A stretch of DNA of 64,000 nt from Candidatus Skiveiella danica (GTDB taxonomy: Bacteria > Pseudomonadota > Gammaproteobacteria > Burkholderiales > Burkholderiaceae_C), in assembly GCA_016721925.1 (NCBI GenBank), contig JADKHE010000011.1, forward strand, positions 310,001-374,000, in the 5' to 3' direction. Below the pieces are notes generated by a model, which searched no databases, was not told the DNA's origin, and was given only the letters and a program-made list of their open reading frames with translations. Within the stretch, counting starts at the first letter, position 1, and each line of letters starts with the position of its first letter. Positions 18,122 to 26,565 of this stretch are shown in pieces. The translations under genes and the position numbers were made by a program.

Positions 18122-19063
18122 TCACCGCGGGTGCTCGCCTAGCCCCTGATTAACGCGCTCGCTCATCCAGCGCAGCAGATCGATCCACATCTGGCGCATC
18201 TCGGCATTCAGCGGCGTGCGCTGGGCGTTCGGCAGCTCCACCGTCACCACCGGCACGCCCTTGTGCACGCCGCCGTAGTTGCCCAGCGAGCCGGGGTAGA
18301 TGCCGACCTGGTCGAGGTACAACCGTCCCAGACGCGCCGGCGGCACGGTGGGGCCGTCGAAATCCAGCACGCCGAAGGGCGCGTGGATGCTCACGATCAG
18401 GTGCGGCTTGAAGCGCGCCATCTCGTCGTGCAGGTAGCGGCTCTCCGGCTCGGACAGTGGGCGCGGGCCGGGCCAGCGGCGCGGGTCCTTGCGGGTGCGC
18501 TTTTCCCAGTAGAAGGGCGCTTCCCGGTCCCAGCGCGGCGTGGGGAAGTTGCGGTTCAGGTCCACGCCGTTGGCGTTGACCCGCCGCGGCGGCCGGGCCG
18601 TCAGGCCGTCCGGGTTCAGCGCGGGGATGAAGCGCCAGTGCACCGGCTGCGGGAGCTGCATGGGCTGGTCCTGCGCCAGGCTGAGCCAGTGCAGGGCGAC
18701 CGAGGTCGATGACAGCTCGTCACCATGCATGCCGCCGAGCACCAGCACGCGCAGCTTTGCGTCGGGGTTGGGCATGTCGCGAAGCAGGATAGAGCGCCCC
18801 TTCACCGAGCGCGCCGGGCCGGGCACCAGCAAGGCATCACGGCACAGGGCGGCCGACACGTTGGGCAGGTGCGCCGCCAGCTCGTCGCAGGGGGGCACAG
18901 CGGGCCGTTCGGCGCCGGTTTTAGGGATTTTTTCGGCCCATCCCAGCGCCGGAAGGCCACAAACTGCTATCAAAAAGAGACGGGTCAGACGCTGGCGCAA
19001 ACGCCGTCCGGCGGCGGCCGGGAGCCTGGTGAGCGGCGCGAGGGGCGTCAAAGGGCTGATCAC
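18122..19063 (-). CDS. M14 family zinc carboxypeptidase, MpaA-like, exported
   Basis: Metallopeptidase of 313 aa, resembling murein tripeptide amidase MpaA. Zinc ligands appear in GGMHGDE and in SIHAP, and the catalytic Glu in VTVELPN; LDLNRNFP-like VDLNRNFPTPR binds the substrate carboxylate. A signal peptide (about residues 20-43) suggests periplasmic action, unlike cytoplasmic E. coli MpaA. The hydrophobic core of that signal peptide is encoded by repeat copy 6 (18942-18970). Confidence 0.82.
   Translation of the reverse strand: MISPLTPLAPLTRLPAAAGRRLRQRLTRLFLIAVCGLPALGWAEKIPKTGAERPAVPPCDELAAHLPNVSAALCRDALLVPGPARSVKGRSILLRDMPNPDAKLRVLVLGGMHGDELSSTSVALHWLSLAQDQPMQLPQPVHWRFIPALNPDGLTARPPRRVNANGVDLNRNFPTPRWDREAPFYWEKRTRKDPRRWPGPRPLSEPESRYLHDEMARFKPHLIVSIHAPFGVLDFDGPTVPPARLGRLYLDQVGIYPGSLGNYGGVHKGVPVVTVELPNAQRTPLNAEMRQMWIDLLRWMSERVNQGLGEHPR
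18942..18970 (+). repeat. Dispersed repeat core, copy 6 (inside the M14 peptidase gene)
   Basis: CCCAGCG-N6-GGCCA-N6-GCTAT, with TCGGC in place of the 5' TTGGC. It lies antisense within the signal-peptide region of the M14 gene, where its complement encodes LFLIAVCGLPALGWA in frame. Confidence 0.72.
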
Positions 19064-19082
19064 CCCGTCATTATTGGCCCGA

Positions 19083-20339
19083 TCACTCGTCGCGCTCGCC
19101 GGCTTCGTACAGCGTCTCGCGGCCCATGCGGTCGATGACCAGTTCGGCCGTCCAGGGCAGCATCAGCGCGCCGCAACGGCTGTCGCGGTACATGCGCTCC
19201 AGCGGCAGGTGGCGCATCATGCTGGTGCCGCCGCAGGTGCGGATGGCCAGGCGCGCGATGTCGTTGGCGCCTTCCATCACGCTGTAGTGCGCGGCGTACA
19301 GGCGCAGCTTCTCGTCCTTGCTCGGGTTGGGCTTGGCCTCCTGCACCGCGCGCAGGAACAGCGAGCGCATGCTCTCCAGCTGGATGCGCATCTGCGCCAC
19401 GGCCATCTGCTTGGTCGGGAACTGGCGGCGCTTGACCGGCGGCTCGCCGGGTACTTCGCCGCGCAGGTACTGCACGGTGAAGTCGTAGGCGCCAGCGGCC
19501 AGGCCCATGTAGGTGGCAGCGATGGTGAAGAACATCGCCGGCCAGGTCTGGGCGCCCTTGAAGTACACGCCGCGCGGCATGAGCTGCTCGTCGTCGCTGA
19601 CGAACACGTCCTGGAAGGTGAGGGTGCGGCTGACCGTGCCGCGCATGCCCAGCACGTCCCAGTCGCCGCTCACGGCCACGCCGGGCGCGTCGGCGGGCAC
19701 GGCCATGTAGAGGGTGTCACGCGCGTCGGGCTTGTCGTCGCCCTTGTCCTCGGTGCACAGCACGCCGTAGAAGTTGGCGGCCCCGGCGAGCGAGGCGAAG
19801 ATCTTGCGCCCGTTGATGCGCCAGCCGCCTTCCACCTTGCGCGCCGTGGTGCCGAAGGGCGCGCGGCCGGCGGCGGCGGCGCTGCCTTCGCTGAAGGGCT
19901 GGGCGTAGACCGCGCCGTCCTTCACCACGCGCTCGAAGTGGATCTGGCGGCGGCGCAGGTGCTCGGCGCGCTCCTGGTCGCTCATCGGGATGCCGTCGGC
20001 CAGCACGCCGGTCCACATGGTGGAGCAGATGTGCATGTTGTAGGTCAGCGCCGTGGTGCCGCAGAAGCGCCCCAGCTCCGCCGCCACGAACATGTAGGTG
20101 GCGTAGTCGGCGCCCAGGCCGCCGTCGGCCTCGGGCACGCACAGGCGCAGCAGGCCGGCCTCGCGCAGGTCGTCGTAGTTGGCAAAGGGGAAGCTGCCCT
20201 CGCGGTCCCACAACGCGGCGCGGCCGGCGAACTTGTCGCGGCCCAGTTCATGCGCCAGGGTCAGCAGGCGGCGCTGCTTGGCCGTCAGCGGGGTGTCGCC
20301 GACGGCTGGGGTGAAGCTCAAAGGGGCTTGCTCGGTCAT
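19083..20339 (-). CDS. Acyl-CoA dehydrogenase-fold flavoprotein
   Basis: 418-aa protein of the acyl-CoA dehydrogenase superfamily: N-terminal helical domain with VPEADGGLGADYA, middle beta domain with WRINGRKIFAS, C-terminal helices. The usual EGT-containing catalytic segment near the C-terminus is not seen; the region instead reads YRDSRCGALMLPWTAEL. That raises the possibility of a flavin-dependent oxygenase with this fold rather than a true acyl-CoA dehydrogenase. GGAG precedes the ATG. It is the last gene of a likely operon with the ring-cleavage dioxygenase-like gene. Confidence 0.78.
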   Translation of the reverse strand: MTEQAPLSFTPAVGDTPLTAKQRRLLTLAHELGRDKFAGRAALWDREGSFPFANYDDLREAGLLRLCVPEADGGLGADYATYMFVAAELGRFCGTTALTYNMHICSTMWTGVLADGIPMSDQERAEHLRRRQIHFERVVKDGAVYAQPFSEGSAAAAGRAPFGTTARKVEGGWRINGRKIFASLAGAANFYGVLCTEDKGDDKPDARDTLYMAVPADAPGVAVSGDWDVLGMRGTVSRTLTFQDVFVSDDEQLMPRGVYFKGAQTWPAMFFTIAATYMGLAAGAYDFTVQYLRGEVPGEPPVKRRQFPTKQMAVAQMRIQLESMRSLFLRAVQEAKPNPSKDEKLRLYAAHYSVMEGANDIARLAIRTCGGTSMMRHLPLERMYRDSRCGALMLPWTAELVIDRMGRETLYEAGERDE

Positions 20340-20394
20340 GGGTGGTGTCTCCTGGAAGGTCGGTGGATGCGATCGGTTCGTGCGGTGCAATGGG

Positions 20395-20769
20395 TCAGTC
20401 GAGGGAGCCGCCCAGCGTGGCCAGCACGCCGCGCCACAGGGCGTCGCGCTCGGCGTGCGGCTCGGGGTCGGTGCGCCCGCTGGCCTGGTCAAAGACCGCC
20501 GTCTGCACCATGACGATGCCGCTGGCAGGCTGCACGTAGATTGTCTGGCCGTGGATGCCCTGCAGCGCGAAGGTGCGGGTCTTCAGCGGGTACAGCCAGA
20601 ACTGGTAGCCGTAGCCGAAGAAGGGGGTGGCGCGGCGCGGGCCAAAAGCCGGGGGCCGGCGCGTGGCGTCGGTGGCCTCAAGCAGGTACACGCGTGGCAC
20701 GATGGCGCGGCCGTCCCGCTGCCCGTCCTGGGCCAGCAGCAGAGCGGCGCGGGTTCGTGCTTCGGCCAT
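20395..20769 (-). pseudogene. Serine hydrolase (class C beta-lactamase family) C-terminal remnant
   Basis: Only the C-terminal third of a beta-lactamase-type serine hydrolase remains: RAALLLAQDGQRDGRAIVP, then FGYGYQFWLYP and GIHGQTIYVQPASG (the HGQ here replaces the usual KTG/HTG box). The SxxK and YxN active-site regions are absent from all frames upstream, where an alpha/beta hydrolase gene ends 22 nt away. This is probably a decaying fragment left by a deletion. Confidence 0.7.
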
Positions 20770-20791
20770 GAGCAACAACAATCCGGTCTGC

Positions 20792-21625
20792 TCAGTGCAG
20801 GGTGCGCCGGGCCTGCGCCGCCGTGTCGGCGAGGAAGCCGAGCACCAGGGCATCGAATTCGTCGGGCGCCTCCAGGTTCTGCAGGTGGCCGATGCCGGGC
20901 AGCTCGGCATAACGGCTGCCGGCGATCTGGCCCGCCATCTTCTGCATCACGGCCGGCGGCGCGTTGCGGTCGAATTCGCCGGCCACCAGCAGCGTGGGCA
21001 CCCGGATCAGCGGCAGCGCGGCGCGGCGGTCGAAGGTGACGATGGCCTCCAGCGCCTTGCGGTAGGCCGGCGGGTGCACACCCGCCATGCAGCGCGTGGC
21101 CAGTGCGACGCCTTCGGGCAGCGAGCCGGGGCCGATCATCTGGGGCACCAGCACCTGCGCCAGGTCGGCCATGCTCTGGCCCGCGTCCAGCGGCGCGGTG
21201 CGCTGGGCGATGAAGTCGCGCTGCCAATCGCCATCGGGCTTGCCGAAGGAGGGCGAGGTGCCGCACAGGATCAACCGGTTCACCAGCTCGGGCCGGCGCG
21301 CCACCACCTCCTGCGCCACCATGGCTCCCATGCTGTGCCCCAGCAGGATGACCGAGCCCCCATGCTCGGCACGGCGGCGCTCGTCGTCGGCACCGAGCAG
21401 GGCTTCGATCAGCGCGATGCAGCTCTGCGCCAGACCCTTGAAGGTGTAGGGCTCGATCGGCGCGCTGTGGCCGTAGCCGGGCATGTCCCAGGCCACTGCG
21501 CGGTAGCCCAGCGAGGCGAAGGTTTCAACCTGCGGCGCGAACGCGCGGTGCCCGCCGCCGATGCCGTGCAGCATCAGGATGATGGGGCCGGAGCCCAGCG
21601 AGGAAAAGGTTGGCAAGGCGGTCAT
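20792..21625 (-). CDS. Alpha/beta hydrolase (possible N-formylmaleamate deformylase, NicD-like)
   Basis: 277-aa alpha/beta hydrolase with oxyanion HGIGGGHRAF, nucleophile GHSMGAM, acid in GEFDRNAP and catalytic His in GIGHLQNLEAPDEF. It lies 24 nt downstream of the 2,5-dihydroxypyridine dioxygenase-like gene. In known nicotinate and picolinate pathways the ring-cleavage product N-formylmaleamate is hydrolysed by an alpha/beta hydrolase (NicD). The deformylase role is therefore a context-based inference. Confidence 0.75.
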   Translation of the reverse strand: MTALPTFSSLGSGPIILMLHGIGGGHRAFAPQVETFASLGYRAVAWDMPGYGHSAPIEPYTFKGLAQSCIALIEALLGADDERRRAEHGGSVILLGHSMGAMVAQEVVARRPELVNRLILCGTSPSFGKPDGDWQRDFIAQRTAPLDAGQSMADLAQVLVPQMIGPGSLPEGVALATRCMAGVHPPAYRKALEAIVTFDRRAALPLIRVPTLLVAGEFDRNAPPAVMQKMAGQIAGSRYAELPGIGHLQNLEAPDEFDALVLGFLADTAAQARRTLH

Positions 21626-21649
21626 CGGGAAGCCTGTGTACGCGCTCGG

Positions 21650-22687
21650 TCAGTCCACCACGCGGCCGTGGTCGACCACCGTGGCGCCGTCGAGCTGCAC
21701 CGTGCAGTGGCGCATCGGCAGGTCGAAGTGGCCCAGCGTGTAGCGCCCGGCCACCTCGTTGGCGCCGGTGCTGTAGAGGAAATTGCCGGCAAAGGCGCGC
21801 AGCTCGGTGCCGTTGAAGTCGCGCTTGTCGTACAGCGCCATGCTGTCCCAGCGTGCGGCGTCGCACAGGCCGTAGCCGACGTGGCTGACGGAATAGGCCT
21901 CCCGGTCGCCCCAGGCCTCGGTGTAGCTGCGCATCAGCTGCGCGTCCAGCCCCGCGCCCTGGATGGCGGTGACGTAGTCGTTCTCGATGGTCAGCGTGAT
22001 CGCCGATTCGACGTACCGCTTGAAGGTCAGGTTCACATCGCCGGACGCCAGCACCAGCGTGCCGTTCACGCTGCCCGCCGCCGGGAAGGCCAGCGCAATG
22101 CCGCCGGGCCAGTGGGTCAGGGTGCCGGGCCGCGTGGTGAAGCCCCAGTTGCCGCCGGCCACCGCGCCTTCGAGCGAAATGCGCAGATTGGTCCCCGCCG
22201 GGGATGAGACGGTCATGGCCTTGGTCGCGCGCAGGCGCTTGATGTGGTCCTTCACGCGCGCCTCGGTGGCGTCGTCGGGCATCAGGCGCACCAGCGCCTC
22301 GGGGTGTTCATTGCTGATGTAGATGACGCGGGTGCCGCCTTTCAGGATGGCGGGCAGCTCGGGGGCATGCATCAGGCCTTCCACGGTGCAGTCCACCACC
22401 AGCGTGCTGGCGGCCAGCGCGTGGATCACCGGCTTGATTTGCTGGATCGCGTCCGACGCGCCCGTCGACCGGGTGGGTGGCCCGGCGCGGCCCACCACGC
22501 TGGGCAGCGTCAGAGTGAACACTTGCGCACCCAGACGCTGGGCCGCGAGGCGCGCCAGCAGCGGCAGTATCGGGCGGCTCTGGGTTTCGGCCAGAATGGC
22601 CACCGTGTCGCCTTTTTGCAGCGCGCAGCGGCCCAGCACCGCCTCGAAGGCGTCCAGCCAGGCCGGTTCGATGATTTCCTGCAGCAT
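21650..22687 (-). CDS. 2,5-dihydroxypyridine 5,6-dioxygenase-like (NicX/M29-fold)
   Basis: 345-aa protein of the aminopeptidase-T-related family that includes NicX, the Fe(II) ring-cleavage dioxygenase of nicotinate degradation. Recognisable stretches are WPGGIALAFPAAGSVNGTLV, the metal-region VSHVGYGLCDAARW, LYDKRDFNG and GNFLYSTGANE. Length agrees with NicX (about 350 aa). GAAAGG before the ATG at 22687 sets the start; the frame extends upstream to 22759 without need. The substrate is presumably a dihydroxypyridine, but other members of the family have other activities. Confidence 0.72.
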   Translation of the reverse strand: MLQEIIEPAWLDAFEAVLGRCALQKGDTVAILAETQSRPILPLLARLAAQRLGAQVFTLTLPSVVGRAGPPTRSTGASDAIQQIKPVIHALAASTLVVDCTVEGLMHAPELPAILKGGTRVIYISNEHPEALVRLMPDDATEARVKDHIKRLRATKAMTVSSPAGTNLRISLEGAVAGGNWGFTTRPGTLTHWPGGIALAFPAAGSVNGTLVLASGDVNLTFKRYVESAITLTIENDYVTAIQGAGLDAQLMRSYTEAWGDREAYSVSHVGYGLCDAARWDSMALYDKRDFNGTELRAFAGNFLYSTGANEVAGRYTLGHFDLPMRHCTVQLDGATVVDHGRVVD

Positions 22688-22756
22688 GAATCGCCTTTCA
22701 CCAATCCCGCGCTCCCGGAATGGGCATTGCGGTTCGTCCGAATCGGTATCATTATT

Positions 22757-22770
22757 CATGAAATTTCATG
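22757..22770. promoter_or_regulatory. Perfect palindrome in divergent promoter region (candidate operator)
   Basis: CATGAAATTTCATG is a perfect 14-bp palindrome in the A+T-rich gap between the divergent dioxygenase-like and flavin reductase-MarR genes, 13 nt before the latter's start. It is a candidate operator, perhaps for the MarR-type domain encoded next to it. Confidence 0.5.
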
Positions 22771-22783
22771 TAATTGGCAATCC

Positions 22784-23815
22784 ATGATGAGCCCACCCCG
22801 CAAGGCCGCGCCGCCGGTGTTTTCACCGCGGGAGTTCCGCGCCAGCCTGGGCATGTTTGCCACGGGCGTCACCATCGTCACGGCCCGCACGGCCGAAGGC
22901 GAGCAGGTGGGGCTGACCGCCAATTCGTTCAATTCGGTCTCGCTCGATCCGCCGCTGGTGCTCTGGAGCCTGGCGCGCGCGGCCGGCTCGCTGCCGGCCT
23001 TCAGTGCCGGCTCGCACTACGCGATCAACATCCTGGCGGCCGACCAGAAGGCGCTGGCCGAGCGCTTCGCCGCGCGCGGCGCGGACCGCTGGACCGGCGT
23101 GGCCTTCACCGAGGGCGCCGGCCGCGCACCGCTGCTGGCCGGCGCGGCGGCCACTTTCGAATGCTTCAACCGCAGCCGCTACGAGGAGGGCGACCACGTC
23201 ATCTTCGTCGGCGAGGTGGAGCGCTGCAGCCACCGCGCGGACGCCTCGCCGCTGCTGTTTCATGGCGGCAAGTTCTACACCGAGCACCCGTTGCAGGCCG
23301 ACAGCTCGGCCCCGCAGGCGCCAGACCCGCGCTTCGTGGGCGGCTACCTGGGCTACCTGCTCGGTCAGGCCAGCCATGCGGTGTACCGCAACTTCGAGCG
23401 CTCGGTGGCCGCGCAGGGGCTCACCCACATCGCCTGGCGGGTGCTGGCGCTGCTGCATGACGCCCATGCGGCAGCCACTGCAGCTGGCGCGGGTGCAGCG
23501 CCTGCGGCGGACGGCACGATCCCAGGCGTTGATGGTGCGGTGCCCGTGGGCCAGCTGGCGCGCGACGTGCTGGCCAAGCAGCCCACCGTGACCAAGCTGG
23601 TGCAGCGCATGGCCGACGAAGGCCTGCTGGTGCTGCGCGCCGACCCGCAGGACCAGCGCCGCACCCTGGTGGCGGCCAGCGAAGGCGGGCTGAAGGCGGC
23701 GCGCATTCTGATCACCGAAGCCCGGGCCCAGGAGCAGGGCCAGCTGGCACACTGGTCCGCCAGCGAGGTCGACGCCCTCAAACGCATGTTGCAGCGGCTG
23801 GCGGCGGGTGCCTGA
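22784..23815 (+). CDS. Flavin reductase fused to MarR-type domain (HPAH C1-like)
   Basis: 343-aa two-domain protein. The N-terminal half is a flavin reductase of the HpaC/DIM6 family (FATGVTIVTAR, LTANSFNSVSLDPPLVLWSL). The C-terminal half (from about residue 180) is MarR-like, with VTKLVQRMADEGLLVLRADPQDQRR as the winged helix. The same architecture occurs in the reductase (C1) of p-hydroxyphenylacetate hydroxylase from Acinetobacter baumannii, where the MarR-like part is an effector-binding autoinhibitory domain. A Pro/Ala-rich insertion near residues 230-250 separates elements of the second half. It likely feeds FMNH2 to a nearby oxygenase. Confidence 0.82.
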   Translation: MMSPPRKAAPPVFSPREFRASLGMFATGVTIVTARTAEGEQVGLTANSFNSVSLDPPLVLWSLARAAGSLPAFSAGSHYAINILAADQKALAERFAARGADRWTGVAFTEGAGRAPLLAGAAATFECFNRSRYEEGDHVIFVGEVERCSHRADASPLLFHGGKFYTEHPLQADSSAPQAPDPRFVGGYLGYLLGQASHAVYRNFERSVAAQGLTHIAWRVLALLHDAHAAATAAGAGAAPAADGTIPGVDGAVPVGQLARDVLAKQPTVTKLVQRMADEGLLVLRADPQDQRRTLVAASEGGLKAARILITEARAQEQGQLAHWSASEVDALKRMLQRLAAGA

Positions 23816-23854
23816 GGGGCATCTGGCTGGAATCTCGAATCAGATCAGTCCCAT

Positions 23855-23883
23855 CCCAGCGTATTCAGGTCAATGTTTGCTAT
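23855..23883 (+). repeat. Dispersed repeat core, copy 7
   Basis: CCCAGCG-N6-GGTCA-N6-GCTAT, full match, in the gap between the flavin reductase fusion and the EamA transporter gene. The 3' flank continues CAATGAATAAG without a clear arm. Confidence 0.75.
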
Positions 23884-23981
23884 CAATGAATAAGTTCCTC
23901 ATCGTCGCGCCTGGCCACCGACGTCGCAGCTGTCGCCTCGCGGACCGCCTTGCCGGGCGCGCGGCCCGTACCATGCACGCC

Positions 23982-24879
23982 ATGACCGTCCGCAAAGACC
24001 ACCTCGACGCCACCGCCGTCTCGCTGCTGCTGGCCTGCTGCCTGTTCTGGGGTTTCCAGCAGGTGCTGGTGAAAGCCACGCTGGCCGAGGTGCCGCCGGT
24101 GTTTCAGGCGGCGGTGCGTTTTGCCGGGGCCACGCTGCTGCTGTGGATCTGGTGCCGCATGCGCGGCGTGGCGCTGTTCACGCGCGACGGCTCGCTGGGG
24201 GCGGGCCTGCTGGCCGGCGCTTTGTTCGCCGGGGAGTTCGCCTGCATCTACCTGGGGCTGCAGCACACCTCCGCTTCCCGCCTGACCGTGTTTCTCTACA
24301 CCTCGCCGTTCTGGGTGGCGGCCCTGCTGCCGTTGTTCGTGAAGACCGAGCGGCTGCGTCCGGTGCAATGGGCTGGGCTGGCCTGCGCGTTTGCGGCCGT
24401 GGCCTTTGCGCTGCGCGAGGGCTTCCTCGGTGGCGGTGCGGGCGTCACCTGGCCCGGTGACCTGCTCGGGCTGGCAGCCGGGCGCCCTCTGGGGCCTGAC
24501 CACGGTGACCATCCGCTCGACGACGCTGGCGCGCGTGTCGGCGGAGAAGATGCTGTACTACCAGGTGGCGGTCAGCACCATCGTGCTGCCCTTCCTGTCA
24601 GCGGGCCTCGGCGAGCACTGGGATTTCGAATTCAGCGCCTTCGCCGCGGTGTCGCTGCTGGTGCAGACCGTGGTCGGCGCGTTCGCGAGCTACCTGGCGT
24701 GGATGTGGATGCTGGGGCGCTACCCGGCCACGAAGATTTCGGTGTTCGTGTTCCTCACGCCGATCTTCGCGCTGCTGTTCGGCGCGCTGTGGTTGCGTGA
24801 GGCGGTCACGCCCAGCCTGCTGGCCGCGCTGGCGCTGGTGGCGGCGGGCATCGTGCTGGTGAACCGCAAGCCGGGCTGA
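23982..24879 (+). pseudogene. EamA/DMT family transporter, frameshifted
   Basis: About 300-aa drug/metabolite transporter with two EamA repeats and around ten hydrophobic segments. The first half (LLACCLFWGFQQVLVKATLAE to WPGDLLGLAAG) and the second half (ALWGLTTVTIRSTTLARVS to the end) are in different frames. One extra G at 24480-24482 accounts for the break. If that is a base-calling error the gene is intact. The start is uncertain: ATG 23982 or 23973, with no clear Shine-Dalgarno sequence. Confidence 0.78.
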
Positions 24880-24891
24880 GCGGCTCGTTGC

Positions 24892-26103
24892 TCAGTGAGG
24901 CTGCGCGCGCGTCGCCGCGCCAAGGGGGGCCATCCGGTCTTCGCGCAATCCCCTCGCGGCGAGTACCTGCTGGTAGAACTCCTGCATCCGCCGCGCCAGG
25001 CGGCTGGCCGACCACCCTTGTGCATAGTCGCGCCCGGCCGCGCCCAGTGTCTCGCGCAGGGCGCTGTCGTTCAGCAGCCGCATCACCTTGGCGGAAAAGT
25101 CGGCCGCATCCTCCTGCGCGATGTGGACCCCGAGCCCCTCGCGCAGCACGTCGCGGGTGCCCAGCTCGGCGGTCGAGACCACCGGCACGCCTTGCGCCAT
25201 GGCCTCCAGCAGCACCAGACCCTGGGTCTCGGTGCGCGAGGCGAACACGAACACGTCGGCGGCGCGGTAGCAGCTGTTCAGCGCACGGTGGCGGTCCAGG
25301 TAGCCGATGAACAGCGTGTGGGCACCGAGGCCGAGGCGGCGCGCCTCGTGGCGCAGGCTCTCCAGGGCCGGACCCTCGCCGGCGATCACGAGCAAGACAT
25401 CGGCAATCGTCTTGCGGACTTCATCGACGGTTTTCAGCAGGAACTCGATGTTCTTTTCGTGCGCCACGCGACCGACAAACAGCAGCACCGGCCGGTCTTG
25501 CGGGATGGCGTGGTCGCGGCGGAAGCCGGGGCGGTCGCCCGGCACAAACCGACCGGCCTCCATGCCCGTGGGGATGACTTCGGTCGGCGTCGTGATGCCG
25601 TAGGTCTTCAGCACCTGCAACATGGGGTGCGACGGCACCACCATGCCATCCAGGCGGTTGCCCTGGTGCCGGGAGAACCGCTTGGCCAGGAGCCGTGTGA
25701 CCGCACGCGGAATCAGCGGGACGTAGTGGTGCAGGTACTCTTCAAAGAAGGTGTGGTAGGTCTCCACACAGGGGATGCCCAGCCGCTGCGACAGCCGCGT
25801 GCCCAGGTAGTGGGCCACGAACGGCGTATGGATGTGCAGGATGTCGTAGCGCTCGGCGCGCAGTTGTTCGGCGCGCCCGATGACCCACCGGTAGCTCATC
25901 AGGCGGTCTTCGGGGTCGAACGGGATGCGCCGTGACGGCACGCGCGTGATCTCCGCTTCGTCGTCGCCGGCGCTGCCGTAATCCGGCGCAATCAGGTGCA
26001 CCGTGTGGCCCTGATCGCGCAGGTGGTGGCGAAAGGTTTCGATCGACGTCGAGACGCCGTTGACCCGGGGGAAATAGACGTCGGAGATGAACAGAATTTT
26101 CAT
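24892..26103 (-). CDS. Glycosyltransferase family 4 protein
   Basis: 403-aa GT-B fold glycosyltransferase. The N-terminal acceptor domain begins MKILFISDVYFPRVNGVSTS, with THIHTPF-like DILHIHTPFVAHY. The C-terminal donor domain has LLFVGRVAHEKNIE and the ExxE-type motif region SRTETQGLVLLEAMAQG. This is close to bacterial mannosyl- or glucosyltransferases acting on lipids. Co-directional upstream genes encode DgkA and an LpxH-like hydrolase, which supports a role in membrane glycolipid synthesis. Donor and acceptor are unknown. Confidence 0.87.
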   Translation of the reverse strand: MKILFISDVYFPRVNGVSTSIETFRHHLRDQGHTVHLIAPDYGSAGDDEAEITRVPSRRIPFDPEDRLMSYRWVIGRAEQLRAERYDILHIHTPFVAHYLGTRLSQRLGIPCVETYHTFFEEYLHHYVPLIPRAVTRLLAKRFSRHQGNRLDGMVVPSHPMLQVLKTYGITTPTEVIPTGMEAGRFVPGDRPGFRRDHAIPQDRPVLLFVGRVAHEKNIEFLLKTVDEVRKTIADVLLVIAGEGPALESLRHEARRLGLGAHTLFIGYLDRHRALNSCYRAADVFVFASRTETQGLVLLEAMAQGVPVVSTAELGTRDVLREGLGVHIAQEDAADFSAKVMRLLNDSALRETLGAAGRDYAQGWSASRLARRMQEFYQQVLAARGLREDRMAPLGAATRAQPH

Positions 26104-26186
26104 GTGGCAAGAGCGGTTGAATCCACCACGAGTTGATCTGGGTACATGCGGCGCACAGCGGGCGGGTCGGGTGGCTCCGTGCGGGT

Positions 26187-26564
26187 TCAGCGCAACAGGA
26201 CCAGGGCCCAGACCAGCGCCAGGTTGACCAGGCTGAGCAGCACGGCGGCGCTTCCGATGTCCTTGGCGCGCTTGGCGAGCCGGTGGTTGTCCAGCGAGAT
26301 GCGATCCACCGTCGCTTCGATGGCCGAGTTGATCAGCTCGACGATCAACAGCAACAGGACGCAGGCAATCATCAAGGCCCGAGCGGCCATGTCTTGCTCC
26401 AGCACAAAAGCCAGCGGCACCAGCACGCCGGCCAGCAGGACCTCCTGGCGAAACGCATCTTCATTGCGAAAAGCCTCCCGAAGGCCAGCGCACGAATAGC
26501 CGAAGGCATTCAGCAGCCGCCGGATCCCGGTCTTGCCTTTGTGCGGGCTTTCCATCGGCTCCAT
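26187..26564 (-). CDS. dgkA: Diacylglycerol kinase DgkA
   Basis: Small integral-membrane lipid kinase that phosphorylates diacylglycerol to phosphatidate. The 125-aa product has three hydrophobic helices and the signature ELINSAIEATVDRIS with the conserved Glu, Asn and Asp. I start it at ATG 26564, one base after the stop of the upstream phosphoesterase gene, so the two are probably translationally coupled. An internal ATG at 26555 is also possible. Confidence 0.9.
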   Translation of the reverse strand: MEPMESPHKGKTGIRRLLNAFGYSCAGLREAFRNEDAFRQEVLLAGVLVPLAFVLEQDMAARALMIACVLLLLIVELINSAIEATVDRISLDNHRLAKRAKDIGSAAVLLSLVNLALVWALVLLR

Positions 26565-26565
26565 G

